64,000 nt of DNA from Bog-473 sp035552395 (GTDB lineage Bacteria > Actinomycetota > Acidimicrobiia > Acidimicrobiales > RAAP-2): NCBI GenBank assembly GCA_035552395.1, contig DASZLL010000008.1, positions 40,064 to 104,063 of the forward strand, in the 5' to 3' direction. Positions 17,801 to 24,952 of this stretch are shown here, piece by piece. Each line of letters opens with the position of its first letter. Positions within the stretch are counted from its first letter, which is position 1. The notes beneath the pieces are model-generated. The model had not been told where the DNA came from and made no database searches. It saw nothing but the letters and a program-made list of their open reading frames with translations. A program made the translations under genes and the position numbers.

Positions 17801-18249
17801 GCGCTCCAGAGGTAGAAGTCCCTGTAATTGGAGCCCGGCCGGGCCCGCCGGGCTCGCTGGAACCACGGATGCTCGTCCGACGTATGGGCGAGCACGAGCT
17901 CGGTGATCACCCGTAGGCCACGACGGTGTGCCTCGCGCAGGAAATGCCGGAAGTCGCGCAGGTTGCCATACGACGGGTGAACCTGCCGGTAATCCGAGAT
18001 GTCGTACCCGTCGTCGCGAAGTGGCGACGGGTAGAAGGGCAGGAGCCACAATGTGGTGACGCCCAGACCCTGGAGGTAGTCGAGCTTCTCCACGAGTCCC
18101 TTGAAGTCCCCGACGCCGTCACCGTTGCCGTCGTAGAAGGCGCGCACGTGGGTCTCGTAGAAGACGCCGTCCTTGTACCAGAGGGGCTGTGGTTCCGCGC
18201 CCGGTACTGCCTCGAGGCGTCGCTCCCTCAGCACGTCGGTTGTCGTCAT
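14887..18249 (-). CDS. treS: Trehalose synthase fused to maltokinase (TreS-Mak/Pep2)
   Basis: 1120 aa, a two-enzyme fusion. Residues 1 to about 570 are TreS (GH13 subfamily 16), which interconverts trehalose and maltose: WYKDGVFYETHVRAFYD near the start, ELVLAHTSDEHPWF, nucleophile in GLRLDAVPYLY, Glu in LLAEANQWPED, and FLRNHDELTLEMV. The C-terminal half is a maltokinase making maltose-1-phosphate. It carries SYISERRWFGQK, the kinase-like loop IRCHGDYHLGQVLW and the metal site FVIIDFEGEP. In mycobacteria these are separate or paired proteins; the fusion channels trehalose through maltose to the GlgE substrate. The ATG overlaps the glgE stop. Confidence 0.96.
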   Translation of the reverse strand: MTTTDVLRERRLEAVPGAEPQPLWYKDGVFYETHVRAFYDGNGDGVGDFKGLVEKLDYLQGLGVTTLWLLPFYPSPLRDDGYDISDYRQVHPSYGNLRDFRHFLREAHRRGLRVITELVLAHTSDEHPWFQRARRARPGSNYRDFYLWSATPDRFAEARVIFKDFETSNWTFDPVAGAYYWHRFYSHQPSLNYDNASVRQAMLDVVDFWLSMGVDGLRLDAVPYLYAREGTTCENLPETFEFLRHLRAHIDKHFEGRMLLAEANQWPEDAVAYMGKGDMCHMAFHFPLMPRMFMAARQEDRFPMVDILSEMPNMPPDCQWALFLRNHDELTLEMVTDEERDYMYRVYAQDPQARVNVGIRRRLAPLLGNDRTLIEMMNGLLFSMPGTPIIYYGDEIGMGDNIYLGDRNGVRTPMQWNSDRNAGFSAANPQRLYLPVIIDSEYHSQAINVEAQLQNPNSLLWWMKRLIALRQRYTAFGRGSLEILYPDNRKVFAFIRRYEDERLLCVFNLSRHVQCAELDLSEFRGAIPVELSGNQEFPPVGDLPYFVTLGPHGFYWFSLECEPADLRPDRPTFSVPGHWDTLFSGVAKRQFEAWLPSYISERRWFGQKTRAITSANVLDAVAVPDPSASRNGNGGREPGSPMASVLIVQLELDHGPPERYLVPLAHFSGVEAEEMKKWHPEAVVADVRSQSEEGTIVDAAHSPPFVRAMADLLSRRRSLAGNLGQLVGLPTPSLRRLDHCLRQDCPATPLTGEQSNSSVMLGDEAIMKFIRRVEDGVNPGVEIGRFLNERARLGQVPRLGGSIEYRTRGAGAQPATIAMLEEYVPNEDDGWDYVVDALAHGLEEALTNGTDVASPAVAPQDTETVHPVVGPHLEWASLLGQRTAELHLALTSDDRDPAFAPDPLTSLDRQALFHAARSQTRQVLRDVASQGINSPLVAQVVRREAAIVDRLRRISATSVEAYRIRCHGDYHLGQVLWTGKDFVIIDFEGEPTRSLGWRRLKRPAAFDLAGMVRSLHYAGQAAAHRIDLEFGSTVDQGPETSYHDWLALWHRSVSARFIDSYLEVADQSPYLPTSAEDLSQLLDFFRLEKAMYELSYEVNTRPTWVDIPARGILDILESEA

Positions 18250-20375
18250 GACGCGGACCGCGAGCTGACAGGCGACGGCTGCGTGACGGAGAAGATGTGA
18301 CAGGGCACGTCGTCAGGCTCGAGCTTGACGAAGTTGCTCGACTCCTCCCAGACATAGCGGGCGTCGGTAAGCAGGTCGTGCATTACGTATGGGGCCCCGG
18401 CCGCGAGACCGAGCCCGTCCAGGTCGAGGGTAACCCAGCCCGACTGGGGGAACTGGTGGTCGAGGCTGACCACGACGACCATGGTGTCCTGTCCGACAGA
18501 GGTGCCACGCACCTTCGAGTAGGCGATGATCCGGTCGTTGTCGGTGCGGTGGAAGGCCAAGGTGTCGTTGAACTGCAGGGCGACGTGGTTGCGCCGGATC
18601 TGATTCACGAGACCGATGAACGGGGCGAGGCTGAGCGGGCTCCGCAGATCCCACGAACGGACCTGGTACTTCTCGGAGCGGAGGTACTCCTCTGAATCCG
18701 GGTGACGTGGCAGGTGCTCCTGCAGCTCGAAGGCCGGACCGTAAATGCCATACGAAGCGCTCAGCGTGGCGGCCAGGACCAGCCGGGAGAGGAAGGCGGC
18801 CCGGCCGCCGGACTGGAGCTCCTCGCTCAAGATGTCCGGCGTGTTCGGCCACAGGTTGGGCCGGACGTAGTCGGCCAGCTCGGACCGGGTGAGCTCGGTC
18901 ATGTAGGTCTCGAGCTCCCATTTCGTGGTGCGCCAGGTGAAGTACGTGTAGGACTGTGTGAACCCAATACGGGCAAGGTGCTCCATCACCCGGGGCCGCG
19001 TGAACGCCTCGGACAAGAAGATCAGGTCGGGAGCCTCCGAGCGGAGCGAGGCGAGCAGCCATTCCCAGAAGGCGAACGGCTTGGTATGCGGGTTGTCCAC
19101 CCGGAACACCTTCACGCTGTGGCCGACCCAGAACCGGACGACGTCGAGGAGGGCGTTCCACAGACCCGGCCAGTCGCTTCCGGAGAAATCGAACGGGTAG
19201 ATGTCCTCGTAGCGCTTGGGTGGGTTTTCGGCGGGGCGGATGCTGCCGTCGGGCCGGTGGCGGAACCATTCGGGGTGCTCCCTCACCCATGGATGGTCGG
19301 GCGAGGCCTGCAAGGCGAGGTCGATCGCTACGTCGATGCCTCGCCCTGCCGCGTCGGCGACCAGGCCCTCGAAGTCGCGCATCGTGCCGAGGTCCGGATG
19401 GACAGAGGTATGGCCACCGTCGGCCGCCCCGATGGCCCAGGGGCTGCCGGGGTCGCCAGGCTTCGTGATGGTGGCGCCGTCGCCGCCCTTGCGGGCGGTC
19501 AGCCCGATCGGGTGGATCGGCGGCAGGTACAGCACGTCGAAGCCCATCTGCTCGACGTAGTCCAGCCTCGCCCGCACGTCGGCGAACGTGCCGTGACGCC
19601 CCGGGTCCGACGACGCCGAACGAGGGAACATCTCGTACCAGGAGCTGAATCGGGCCTTGGGAGCTTCGGCGAGCACGGAGTACACGTCCGATGTGCTGGC
19701 CGAGCGAGGGTCGGCCAGCTCCGCCATGAGCCGGCCGAACGGCTCGGAGAAGAGCACGTCCGCCAGGGTCTTGCGCTGAGCCGTCACGTCCTGGAGGGCC
19801 CACTGCGCCAGGTCGTCGGGAACTCCACCCTCGAGGCCCCGCACTCCGGTGCGCACCGCCTCGGCCAACGCCGCCAGCAGGCGGCGGTCCGCGGCACGCG
19901 CGTGCGAGCCAGCCGCACCGATCACCTCTGCGCCGACCACCAGCTCGGTCGCCAGGTCCTGGCCGGCCCCCGCTCTTGCGACGAGGTCGCCGCGCCAGGT
20001 GGCGAACTGGTCAACCCGGGCGCGGACCGCGAAGCGGTAGAGGCCCTTGGTATGGACGGGTAACTCGCCGAGCCAGCGGTCGTCGTAAAGCGGGCGCATG
20101 GGCGCGGTGTCCCACTTGGAACTCGATGCATGCCGGTAGCGCAGCTCGACCGACAAAGAGTCGTGCCCGTCGACGAAGGCATCGGCAGCGACTCTGAGGA
20201 GCTCGCCCACTGTCGTTTTGGCGGCGCGGGTCCCGCCAGCTACCCGCGGCCGCACGTCGCGGACCACTGGCCGGGCCCAGGCCGACGGAAGGGGAGGGGT
20301 GGCGGCCCTCCCCTGGGGATTGGTCTCGTACTCCACCTCGATCTTGGGGCGGCTCTTTTGGCGGGGCGTCCCCAT
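18246..20375 (-). CDS. glgE: Maltose-1-phosphate maltosyltransferase (GlgE)
   Basis: 709 aa, GH13 subfamily 3. It extends alpha-1,4-glucans by maltosyl units from maltose-1-phosphate. The diagnostic GlgE block FRVDNPHTKPFAFWEWLL carries the nucleophile Asp, LIFLSEAFTRPRVMEHL the general acid, and FNDTLAFHRTDND lies near the C-terminus. The N-terminal domain SVELRYRHASSSKWDTAPM is also typical. The start is the ATG at 20375; AGGAGG lies 11-12 bases upstream, slightly long. It is the first gene of the operon and has a good stress-type promoter match just upstream. Confidence 0.96.
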   Translation of the reverse strand: MGTPRQKSRPKIEVEYETNPQGRAATPPLPSAWARPVVRDVRPRVAGGTRAAKTTVGELLRVAADAFVDGHDSLSVELRYRHASSSKWDTAPMRPLYDDRWLGELPVHTKGLYRFAVRARVDQFATWRGDLVARAGAGQDLATELVVGAEVIGAAGSHARAADRRLLAALAEAVRTGVRGLEGGVPDDLAQWALQDVTAQRKTLADVLFSEPFGRLMAELADPRSASTSDVYSVLAEAPKARFSSWYEMFPRSASSDPGRHGTFADVRARLDYVEQMGFDVLYLPPIHPIGLTARKGGDGATITKPGDPGSPWAIGAADGGHTSVHPDLGTMRDFEGLVADAAGRGIDVAIDLALQASPDHPWVREHPEWFRHRPDGSIRPAENPPKRYEDIYPFDFSGSDWPGLWNALLDVVRFWVGHSVKVFRVDNPHTKPFAFWEWLLASLRSEAPDLIFLSEAFTRPRVMEHLARIGFTQSYTYFTWRTTKWELETYMTELTRSELADYVRPNLWPNTPDILSEELQSGGRAAFLSRLVLAATLSASYGIYGPAFELQEHLPRHPDSEEYLRSEKYQVRSWDLRSPLSLAPFIGLVNQIRRNHVALQFNDTLAFHRTDNDRIIAYSKVRGTSVGQDTMVVVVSLDHQFPQSGWVTLDLDGLGLAAGAPYVMHDLLTDARYVWEESSNFVKLEPDDVPCHIFSVTQPSPVSSRSAS

Positions 20376-20404
20376 GTGGTGGGTGTACCTCCTCTGGTGT
20401 GGCC

Positions 20405-20430
20405 CTACCCGACCCCGATTGGGCATAAAC
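20405..20430 (-). promoter_or_regulatory. Stress-sigma-like promoter of the glgE operon
   Basis: On the minus strand: GTTTAT, 14-nt spacer, GGGTAG, ending about 30 nt before the glgE ATG with AGGAGG in between. The pattern fits sigma-B/sigma-F-type promoters (GTTTnn and GGGTAn). It is the best-placed member of a set of similar sites in this window. Inference by eye. Confidence 0.5.
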
Positions 20431-20499
20431 GGCCGGCGCAAGCCGACGGCCGATCGGGGTGCCCTCGCTGGCTCGGCTTAGGACCTGCGGACTGAAGGG

Positions 20500-22719
20500 C
20501 TACGCCCCTGGTGTCGTCGTCGAAGTTGTCGAAGCGGTCGTCGTCGTACTGGGCGGGACCGTCGTCGTCGTCGTCGTTGTAGACGTGCTGGTCGAGGTCG
20601 TCCCTGGGGTCGAGGTAGTGGTGCTCGACGATGAAGTGGTCGAGGTTCCGGACGGCTTCGCGCCGCTGGTCGTCGTGGTCGTCGTGGTCGACGGCGAAGC
20701 GGGATGGCTCACGAGTCCGAAGGGGCCGTTGTCGCCCGGCCCCGCTTGCGGCGTACTGAAGGGGTTGGACGGCTTGCCTGGGTGGCTCACCCCGATCGCG
20801 AGCACAATCACGAACGCGGCGGTGCCGAGGCACGCGGCGCCGAGTGATCCCACGGCGACTGGCCTGGCCAGCGCCGCGAGGCGCTCCCGCCGCGACTCCG
20901 TCCGGCGCCGCTCTTCAAGCTCTGGCGTGAGGTGTTCGCGTTGGTCCAACCATGACATCACCGGCGCCGAGGCGTAGACGGACCCTTGCCACGAGACCAG
21001 CCCGATAAGTAGCCATGTGGCGTTCGTGGTGGCCGCGAGCGCCGCGGCCATGCCCCACATGACGACCGTCAAGAGCAGTTCTGTACGCGCCGAGATGAAC
21101 GCCGACCACAGGTGCCGGTCACCCTCGCTCTTCGGCGTGCGCATGAAGACACCCTCACGGCGAACAAGACCCTGCACGCACGCGAGCGCTACCGTCCACG
21201 AGAGCGACAGCCAATTGACGAAGGCGAACAGCGCCCGTCCGTAGGAGATCCGGGTGCGGTTCCTCAGTGCCCAAACGGCCCGGAGGAGCCCGACTGCGAG
21301 CAGGGTGGCCGGCAGGAGGATGGTGGGCCCGATGAGCGGGCGGATCGCCACCGACGACCCCGAGAGCAACAGGGCCGCAACGACTGTCAATACCAAGGTG
21401 AAGCCAAGCAGGATGAGATCGTTCGTCCATTGGAGCCCGCCAATCAAGTAGTCGATGCGCTGTCCAAACGTGAGTTGATTGTCGGGATCCCTGTTCCACG
21501 GCATCAAGCTCTTCCAGTGCCGTCGCAGGATCTGCATACCGCCGAAGCACCACCGGAACCGCTGGCTCTTCAAAGAAGAGAAACTAAGCGGCATGATGCC
21601 GCGCCCGTAACTGCGAGCAATGAACAGGCCGAAGTATCCGGCCATGAGCAGACGCAGCGAAGTCTCAGCGTCCTCCGTAATGCACCATTCATCCCACCCC
21701 CCCAACTCGACGAGTGACGCTCGCCGGAGAAGACCCATGGTTCCGGCGAAGATGATCGAGTTCCGTTCGTTGCGTGACGGCATCGCAGACGCGAAGAAGT
21801 ACCGGTACGCGTCGTAACACGCCGTCAGATAGCGGTTGCCTTCGAACTCTCTGTAGTCCTGGGGCGTCTGGACAAACGCCAGCTGTGAGTCGACGAAGTA
21901 GCCGACGGTGTCATTCAACCAGTTGGGGTCGACCAGGTAGTCGGCATCCACAACCCCGATAATTTCTGCACACGGGTCGACATAGCGCTCGAGCGCCAGG
22001 TTGAGTGCCCCTGACTTGAAGCCGGGCCACGGGTCGACGTGCACGAATTTCACCCGGGATGTCCCGGCACAGTACTCCTCGACCGGCTGCCATACCTCGG
22101 GGTCGCGCGTGTTGTTGTCTATGACGACGATCTCGAAGTCGGGGTAGTTCAAGGCCTCGGCCGCTTTGATCGCTTGAATGAGCATGTCGGGTGGCTCGTT
22201 GTAGGCAGCGATGTGAATCGAGACCTTCGGCTGATACGACGGGTCGGGCCGGGGGAACTCTCGGGAGTGTCGGACTCGGCACACGACATCGCAGGTCTCG
22301 AACGCGAACGTGGCCGCGATGATGAGGGCGGCCATTTCGAGCAAGAAAAGGAGCGCAGAGGCAACTGCACCCAAGAACGAGAAGTTGCTCGCCACGGTGA
22401 CGTCCGCGGCGAACCCGAGATACGCGAGCGCGGCAGCGATGAAGCTGGCGAAGAAGTACTGCCCAAACGGATTCCAGACTCCTCGCGCCGCCGCGACAGC
22501 CAGCACGCAGATGAAGACAAAGACCTCGCTACCTTCGACCGGTGCGGCCGGGAGAGTAAACCAAAGCGCGGCAAGGTACCCGGCAACGAAGGCACCGACA
22601 GCCCCGAGCAGAACCCCTCCAACCTGCGAGGCGAAACGAACCCGGGACCCCAACGTGAAGAGGAGGAGCGCCGCGATTGCCAGATTGATACTGCAGACGA
22701 TGAAGACGCTGAAGAGCAC
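20500..22719 (-). CDS. Cellulose-synthase-like membrane glycosyltransferase family 2
   Basis: 739 aa. Four N-terminal membrane helices are followed by a cytoplasmic GT2 domain (residues about 163-400) starting KVSIHIAAYNEPPDML. The processive-GT motifs are DAD at about 258-260, TED at 348-350 and QRFRW at 386-390. Several more helices follow, then a tail from about 675 that is almost only Ser, Thr and Pro with runs of six or more Thr. It probably makes or exports a beta- or alpha-glycan from a nucleotide sugar; the substrate is not predictable. The GTG start lies 12 nt after the treT stop, so the two are co-transcribed. The Thr tail resembles that of the pseudokinase at 24953. Confidence 0.88.
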   Translation of the reverse strand: MLFSVFIVCSINLAIAALLLFTLGSRVRFASQVGGVLLGAVGAFVAGYLAALWFTLPAAPVEGSEVFVFICVLAVAAARGVWNPFGQYFFASFIAAALAYLGFAADVTVASNFSFLGAVASALLFLLEMAALIIAATFAFETCDVVCRVRHSREFPRPDPSYQPKVSIHIAAYNEPPDMLIQAIKAAEALNYPDFEIVVIDNNTRDPEVWQPVEEYCAGTSRVKFVHVDPWPGFKSGALNLALERYVDPCAEIIGVVDADYLVDPNWLNDTVGYFVDSQLAFVQTPQDYREFEGNRYLTACYDAYRYFFASAMPSRNERNSIIFAGTMGLLRRASLVELGGWDEWCITEDAETSLRLLMAGYFGLFIARSYGRGIMPLSFSSLKSQRFRWCFGGMQILRRHWKSLMPWNRDPDNQLTFGQRIDYLIGGLQWTNDLILLGFTLVLTVVAALLLSGSSVAIRPLIGPTILLPATLLAVGLLRAVWALRNRTRISYGRALFAFVNWLSLSWTVALACVQGLVRREGVFMRTPKSEGDRHLWSAFISARTELLLTVVMWGMAAALAATTNATWLLIGLVSWQGSVYASAPVMSWLDQREHLTPELEERRRTESRRERLAALARPVAVGSLGAACLGTAAFVIVLAIGVSHPGKPSNPFSTPQAGPGDNGPFGLVSHPASPSTTTTTTTSGAKPSGTSTTSSSSTTTSTPGTTSTSTSTTTTTTTVPPSTTTTASTTSTTTPGA

Positions 22720-22731
22720 TTGTCCGCCCGG

Positions 22732-24147
22732 TCAGGCCACGATGATCCGCTCGACCAACTCAAGGTAGCGGCAGAGGTAATTCGGGGCGAGAAAGTTGTC
22801 CTTGACGGATGCGCGGGCTGCCGTACCGAGCGCGGCAGCGGCGTTACGGTCGAGCAAGAGCTGGGACATCGCAGCGCCGAAGGCCCAGCTGTCCTCGGGA
22901 TCGTCGACGAGCACACCGCTCACGCCATCGGAGATCTGATCTCGAATACCACCGACCGCGTTTGCCACTATTGGCCGCCCTTTCCACATCGCCTCGGCGA
23001 CGGTCAGACCGAAACCCTCGGCCACGCTCTTCTGGACCACCACGTCGGAACGGCGCTGTAGCGCATTGACGACGGCCGCGTTCTCTTCGATGTCCTCCAT
23101 TGGCAGACAGGCCACGTGCACACGGGACCGTGCCGGTTCAGGCAGGGACGCAATGCACTCGCGGAGCTCGTCGAGGGTGGTCGAGCCCTCCGGATCGTCG
23201 ATGACTGCCTCGGGCGACGGGCCCGCGAGTACGAGATGCGCTCCCAACTGCAATGGGACTGCCTCCGCGAAGGAGCGCGCCACGCCTGCATGGTCCTTGA
23301 GCGGATCCCAGCGGGAGACCTGCGTCACCACAGGTGCGTCTGCTGGCAATTGCTGCTCCTCAATGACGCGTGTGGTACGGCAGACCCGGCCCGGCGAGCC
23401 GTTGACGCGCGTGAAGATCGCTTGACCGGTTCCGGGCTGGCCCGTGAGGCCGGTTGCGGCGAGGATGCCATCGATCTGATCTGGCTCCATCGCTTGATTC
23501 TTAGGAGAGAACGCGTCGATGCAAGGCGGGATGACCACGGCGCTTCTTGTCTCCAGACCATCCCACTTGTATTGCGTCCGGCTGAATACTTGCGCGTGGG
23601 CTCTCCTCGCCGCGGGAAGCAGAAAGTCCCAGGCCAGTCGGCACTGCTCGTTGACAACATCTGCGCCCACGTGGCAGTTCCAGATGACCGTGGCACCTAA
23701 GTCCCGCAGGTCTGGTGCCAGACCCACTACCTGCGGGTCGTGCAGGACGACCACGTCACCTGGTTTGATCTCCTCCGTTAATGGGATCAGCTCTGCCGCC
23801 AGTACCGAGCGGTAGAGACTTGCCTCGGCCGGACCGAGCTCGCCGCCGTCGCCCTCCTTGCCGTGGAGCAGATGATGAATGCGCTTCGTCAGGACGAAGA
23901 ACTCCTCGGTGCCCTCGAGGACCAGCCATCGGGACCGAATGTCAGCGCCTACGAGGTAGCCGAGAACCGAACCCAAAAGCTCAGCGACCCCGCCGCCAGT
24001 CATGGTGGAGTTCACATGGACCAGGGTGCGTCCCTCCATCATGGCCGCGCCGCGGCGAAGCGCTCTGTCGAAGCCGCGCCACGGTCCATCGTCAAGGATC
24101 GCCTCGAAGCACGAGGGATCGAGCGAAGGGAGGTCAGCTTCGATCAC
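22732..24147 (-). CDS. TreT-like trehalose synthase (glycosyltransferase family 4)
   Basis: 471 aa from a GTG at 24147. The region LVHVNSTMTGGGVAELL and the loop NCHVGADV match the trehalose glycosyltransferring synthase (TreT) group, which joins nucleoside-diphosphate glucose to glucose. The C-terminal Rossmann domain has TQVSRWDPLKD and the nucleotide-sugar motif VAEGFGLTVAEAMWKGRP, with the two Glu of EX7E. With TreYZ and TreS it would be a further trehalose route. It could also be another GT4 using a different acceptor; the context favours trehalose. The gene is the head of a two-gene unit with the GT2 gene and has a stress-type promoter match. Confidence 0.85.
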   Translation of the reverse strand: MIEADLPSLDPSCFEAILDDGPWRGFDRALRRGAAMMEGRTLVHVNSTMTGGGVAELLGSVLGYLVGADIRSRWLVLEGTEEFFVLTKRIHHLLHGKEGDGGELGPAEASLYRSVLAAELIPLTEEIKPGDVVVLHDPQVVGLAPDLRDLGATVIWNCHVGADVVNEQCRLAWDFLLPAARRAHAQVFSRTQYKWDGLETRSAVVIPPCIDAFSPKNQAMEPDQIDGILAATGLTGQPGTGQAIFTRVNGSPGRVCRTTRVIEEQQLPADAPVVTQVSRWDPLKDHAGVARSFAEAVPLQLGAHLVLAGPSPEAVIDDPEGSTTLDELRECIASLPEPARSRVHVACLPMEDIEENAAVVNALQRRSDVVVQKSVAEGFGLTVAEAMWKGRPIVANAVGGIRDQISDGVSGVLVDDPEDSWAFGAAMSQLLLDRNAAAALGTAARASVKDNFLAPNYLCRYLELVERIIVA

Positions 24148-24240
24148 GATTTCGGGTCCGTGATATCCCGGGGAAGCGTCCTTCGTATGTGCATATAAGA
24201 ACGGCTCCCCTCTCAGCGAGACAACAACGCTGTTCGGGAA

Positions 24241-24265
24241 TTACCCATCGGGGTAAGTTCATAAC
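24241..24265 (-). promoter_or_regulatory. Stress-sigma-like promoter of treT
   Basis: Minus strand: GTTATG, 13-nt spacer, GGGTAA, about 90 nt upstream of the treT GTG. An overlapping plus-strand match, GTTCGG-N13-GGGTAA, lies at 24232-24256, so the site is a face-to-face pair built on one inverted repeat. Inference by eye. Confidence 0.4.
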
Positions 24266-24560
24266 GTGCGGAGCATTACGACTAGGCGACCATTCTTTGC
24301 GAAGGTCGCGCGGCTCCTCGGCATGCTGATCCCACGAATACGAGGTCGGAATCGTGGTGACTCACCCTGGCCCAGGGTGCTTGCTACGCGTGCCTGCAAT
24401 CTCACAAAAGAGTGTCGAGGATGGTGCAATAGGGCACCGAAACGAACGACAGTTCCTGAAGCTGCCGCTCAGGGATTATTCCGTTCGGTCCTCCGATCGG
24501 CTTGACCTTTCCGGCCCGTAGCGACTTCACTTTTGCGCTGCGCTTAAACCTCACACGGAG

Positions 24561-24585
24561 GTTTCGGCAATGCAACGTGGGGCAT
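24561..24585 (+). promoter_or_regulatory. Possible stress-sigma promoter of the 24782 gene pair
   Basis: GTTTCG, 13-nt spacer, GGGCAT. The GGGCAT -10 variant recurs before the STAS gene at 35745 and the hemerythrin operon. It would leave a leader of about 190 nt, so it is uncertain. Confidence 0.28.
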
Positions 24586-24781
24586 TTACGGGGTTAACTC
24601 AACAATCGGCCCCAAAAAAGGAGATCCCGAGATCTTTAGGAGTTCGCGGGGAGAGTTCAGTGGCTTTCTCCGGGCGCGTGAGGCGACAGTTGTGCGAGGA
24701 GATGGCATCGGCGGACAGTGGCAATACGCGATCGGGAGATCAGTTTCACTCGGTATTCCTGAGACCCGAAAGAGGTGAAGG

Positions 24782-24952
24782 GTGGTCATCATTTTGGCCT
24801 TTTTGATCATCTTGATTTTGGCAGGCGCCGGCGCGGCATTTCACATCCTTTGGGTCCTGGCAGCTCTGCTGATCGTGCTCTGGCTGATCGGGTTTGCAGC
24901 TGGACGCGGCGAGACCTCTGGGGCGGCGCGTCGAGGCTGGTACCCGTGGTAA
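24782..24952 (+). CDS. Tiny hydrophobic membrane protein, paralogue of 1045-1209
   Basis: 56 aa, starting with GTG at 24782 after AGAGGTGA at 24771-24778. It has two hydrophobic stretches, VVIILAFLIILILAGAG and HILWVLAALLIVLWLIG, then GRGETSGAARRGWYPW. The layout matches the 54-aa protein at 1045-1209: HxLW, GRGE and an aromatic tail ending in W. The stop is immediately followed by the ATG of the pseudokinase gene, so the two are probably translated together. That may link this protein to the kinase-like receptor. Function is unknown. Confidence 0.7.
   Translation: MVIILAFLIILILAGAGAAFHILWVLAALLIVLWLIGFAAGRGETSGAARRGWYPW

Larger units (their letters stand above)
24148..24781 (+). other. 634-nt intergenic region with divergent promoter-like sites
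   Basis: No convincing gene is seen. It separates treT (-) from the small membrane gene (+). At 24241-24256 lies the perfect inverted repeat TTACCC-ATCG-GGGTAA, which gives a GGGTAA box to each strand. A further plus-strand site is at 24561-24585. A 79-aa open frame at 24570-24806 has no recognisable features and runs into the next gene. Confidence 0.6.

Noticed and set aside
20510..20700. GTC/GAC trinucleotide tract as a microsatellite or regulatory repeat
   Set aside because: It is the coding sequence of the Thr/Ser tail of the GT2 enzyme.
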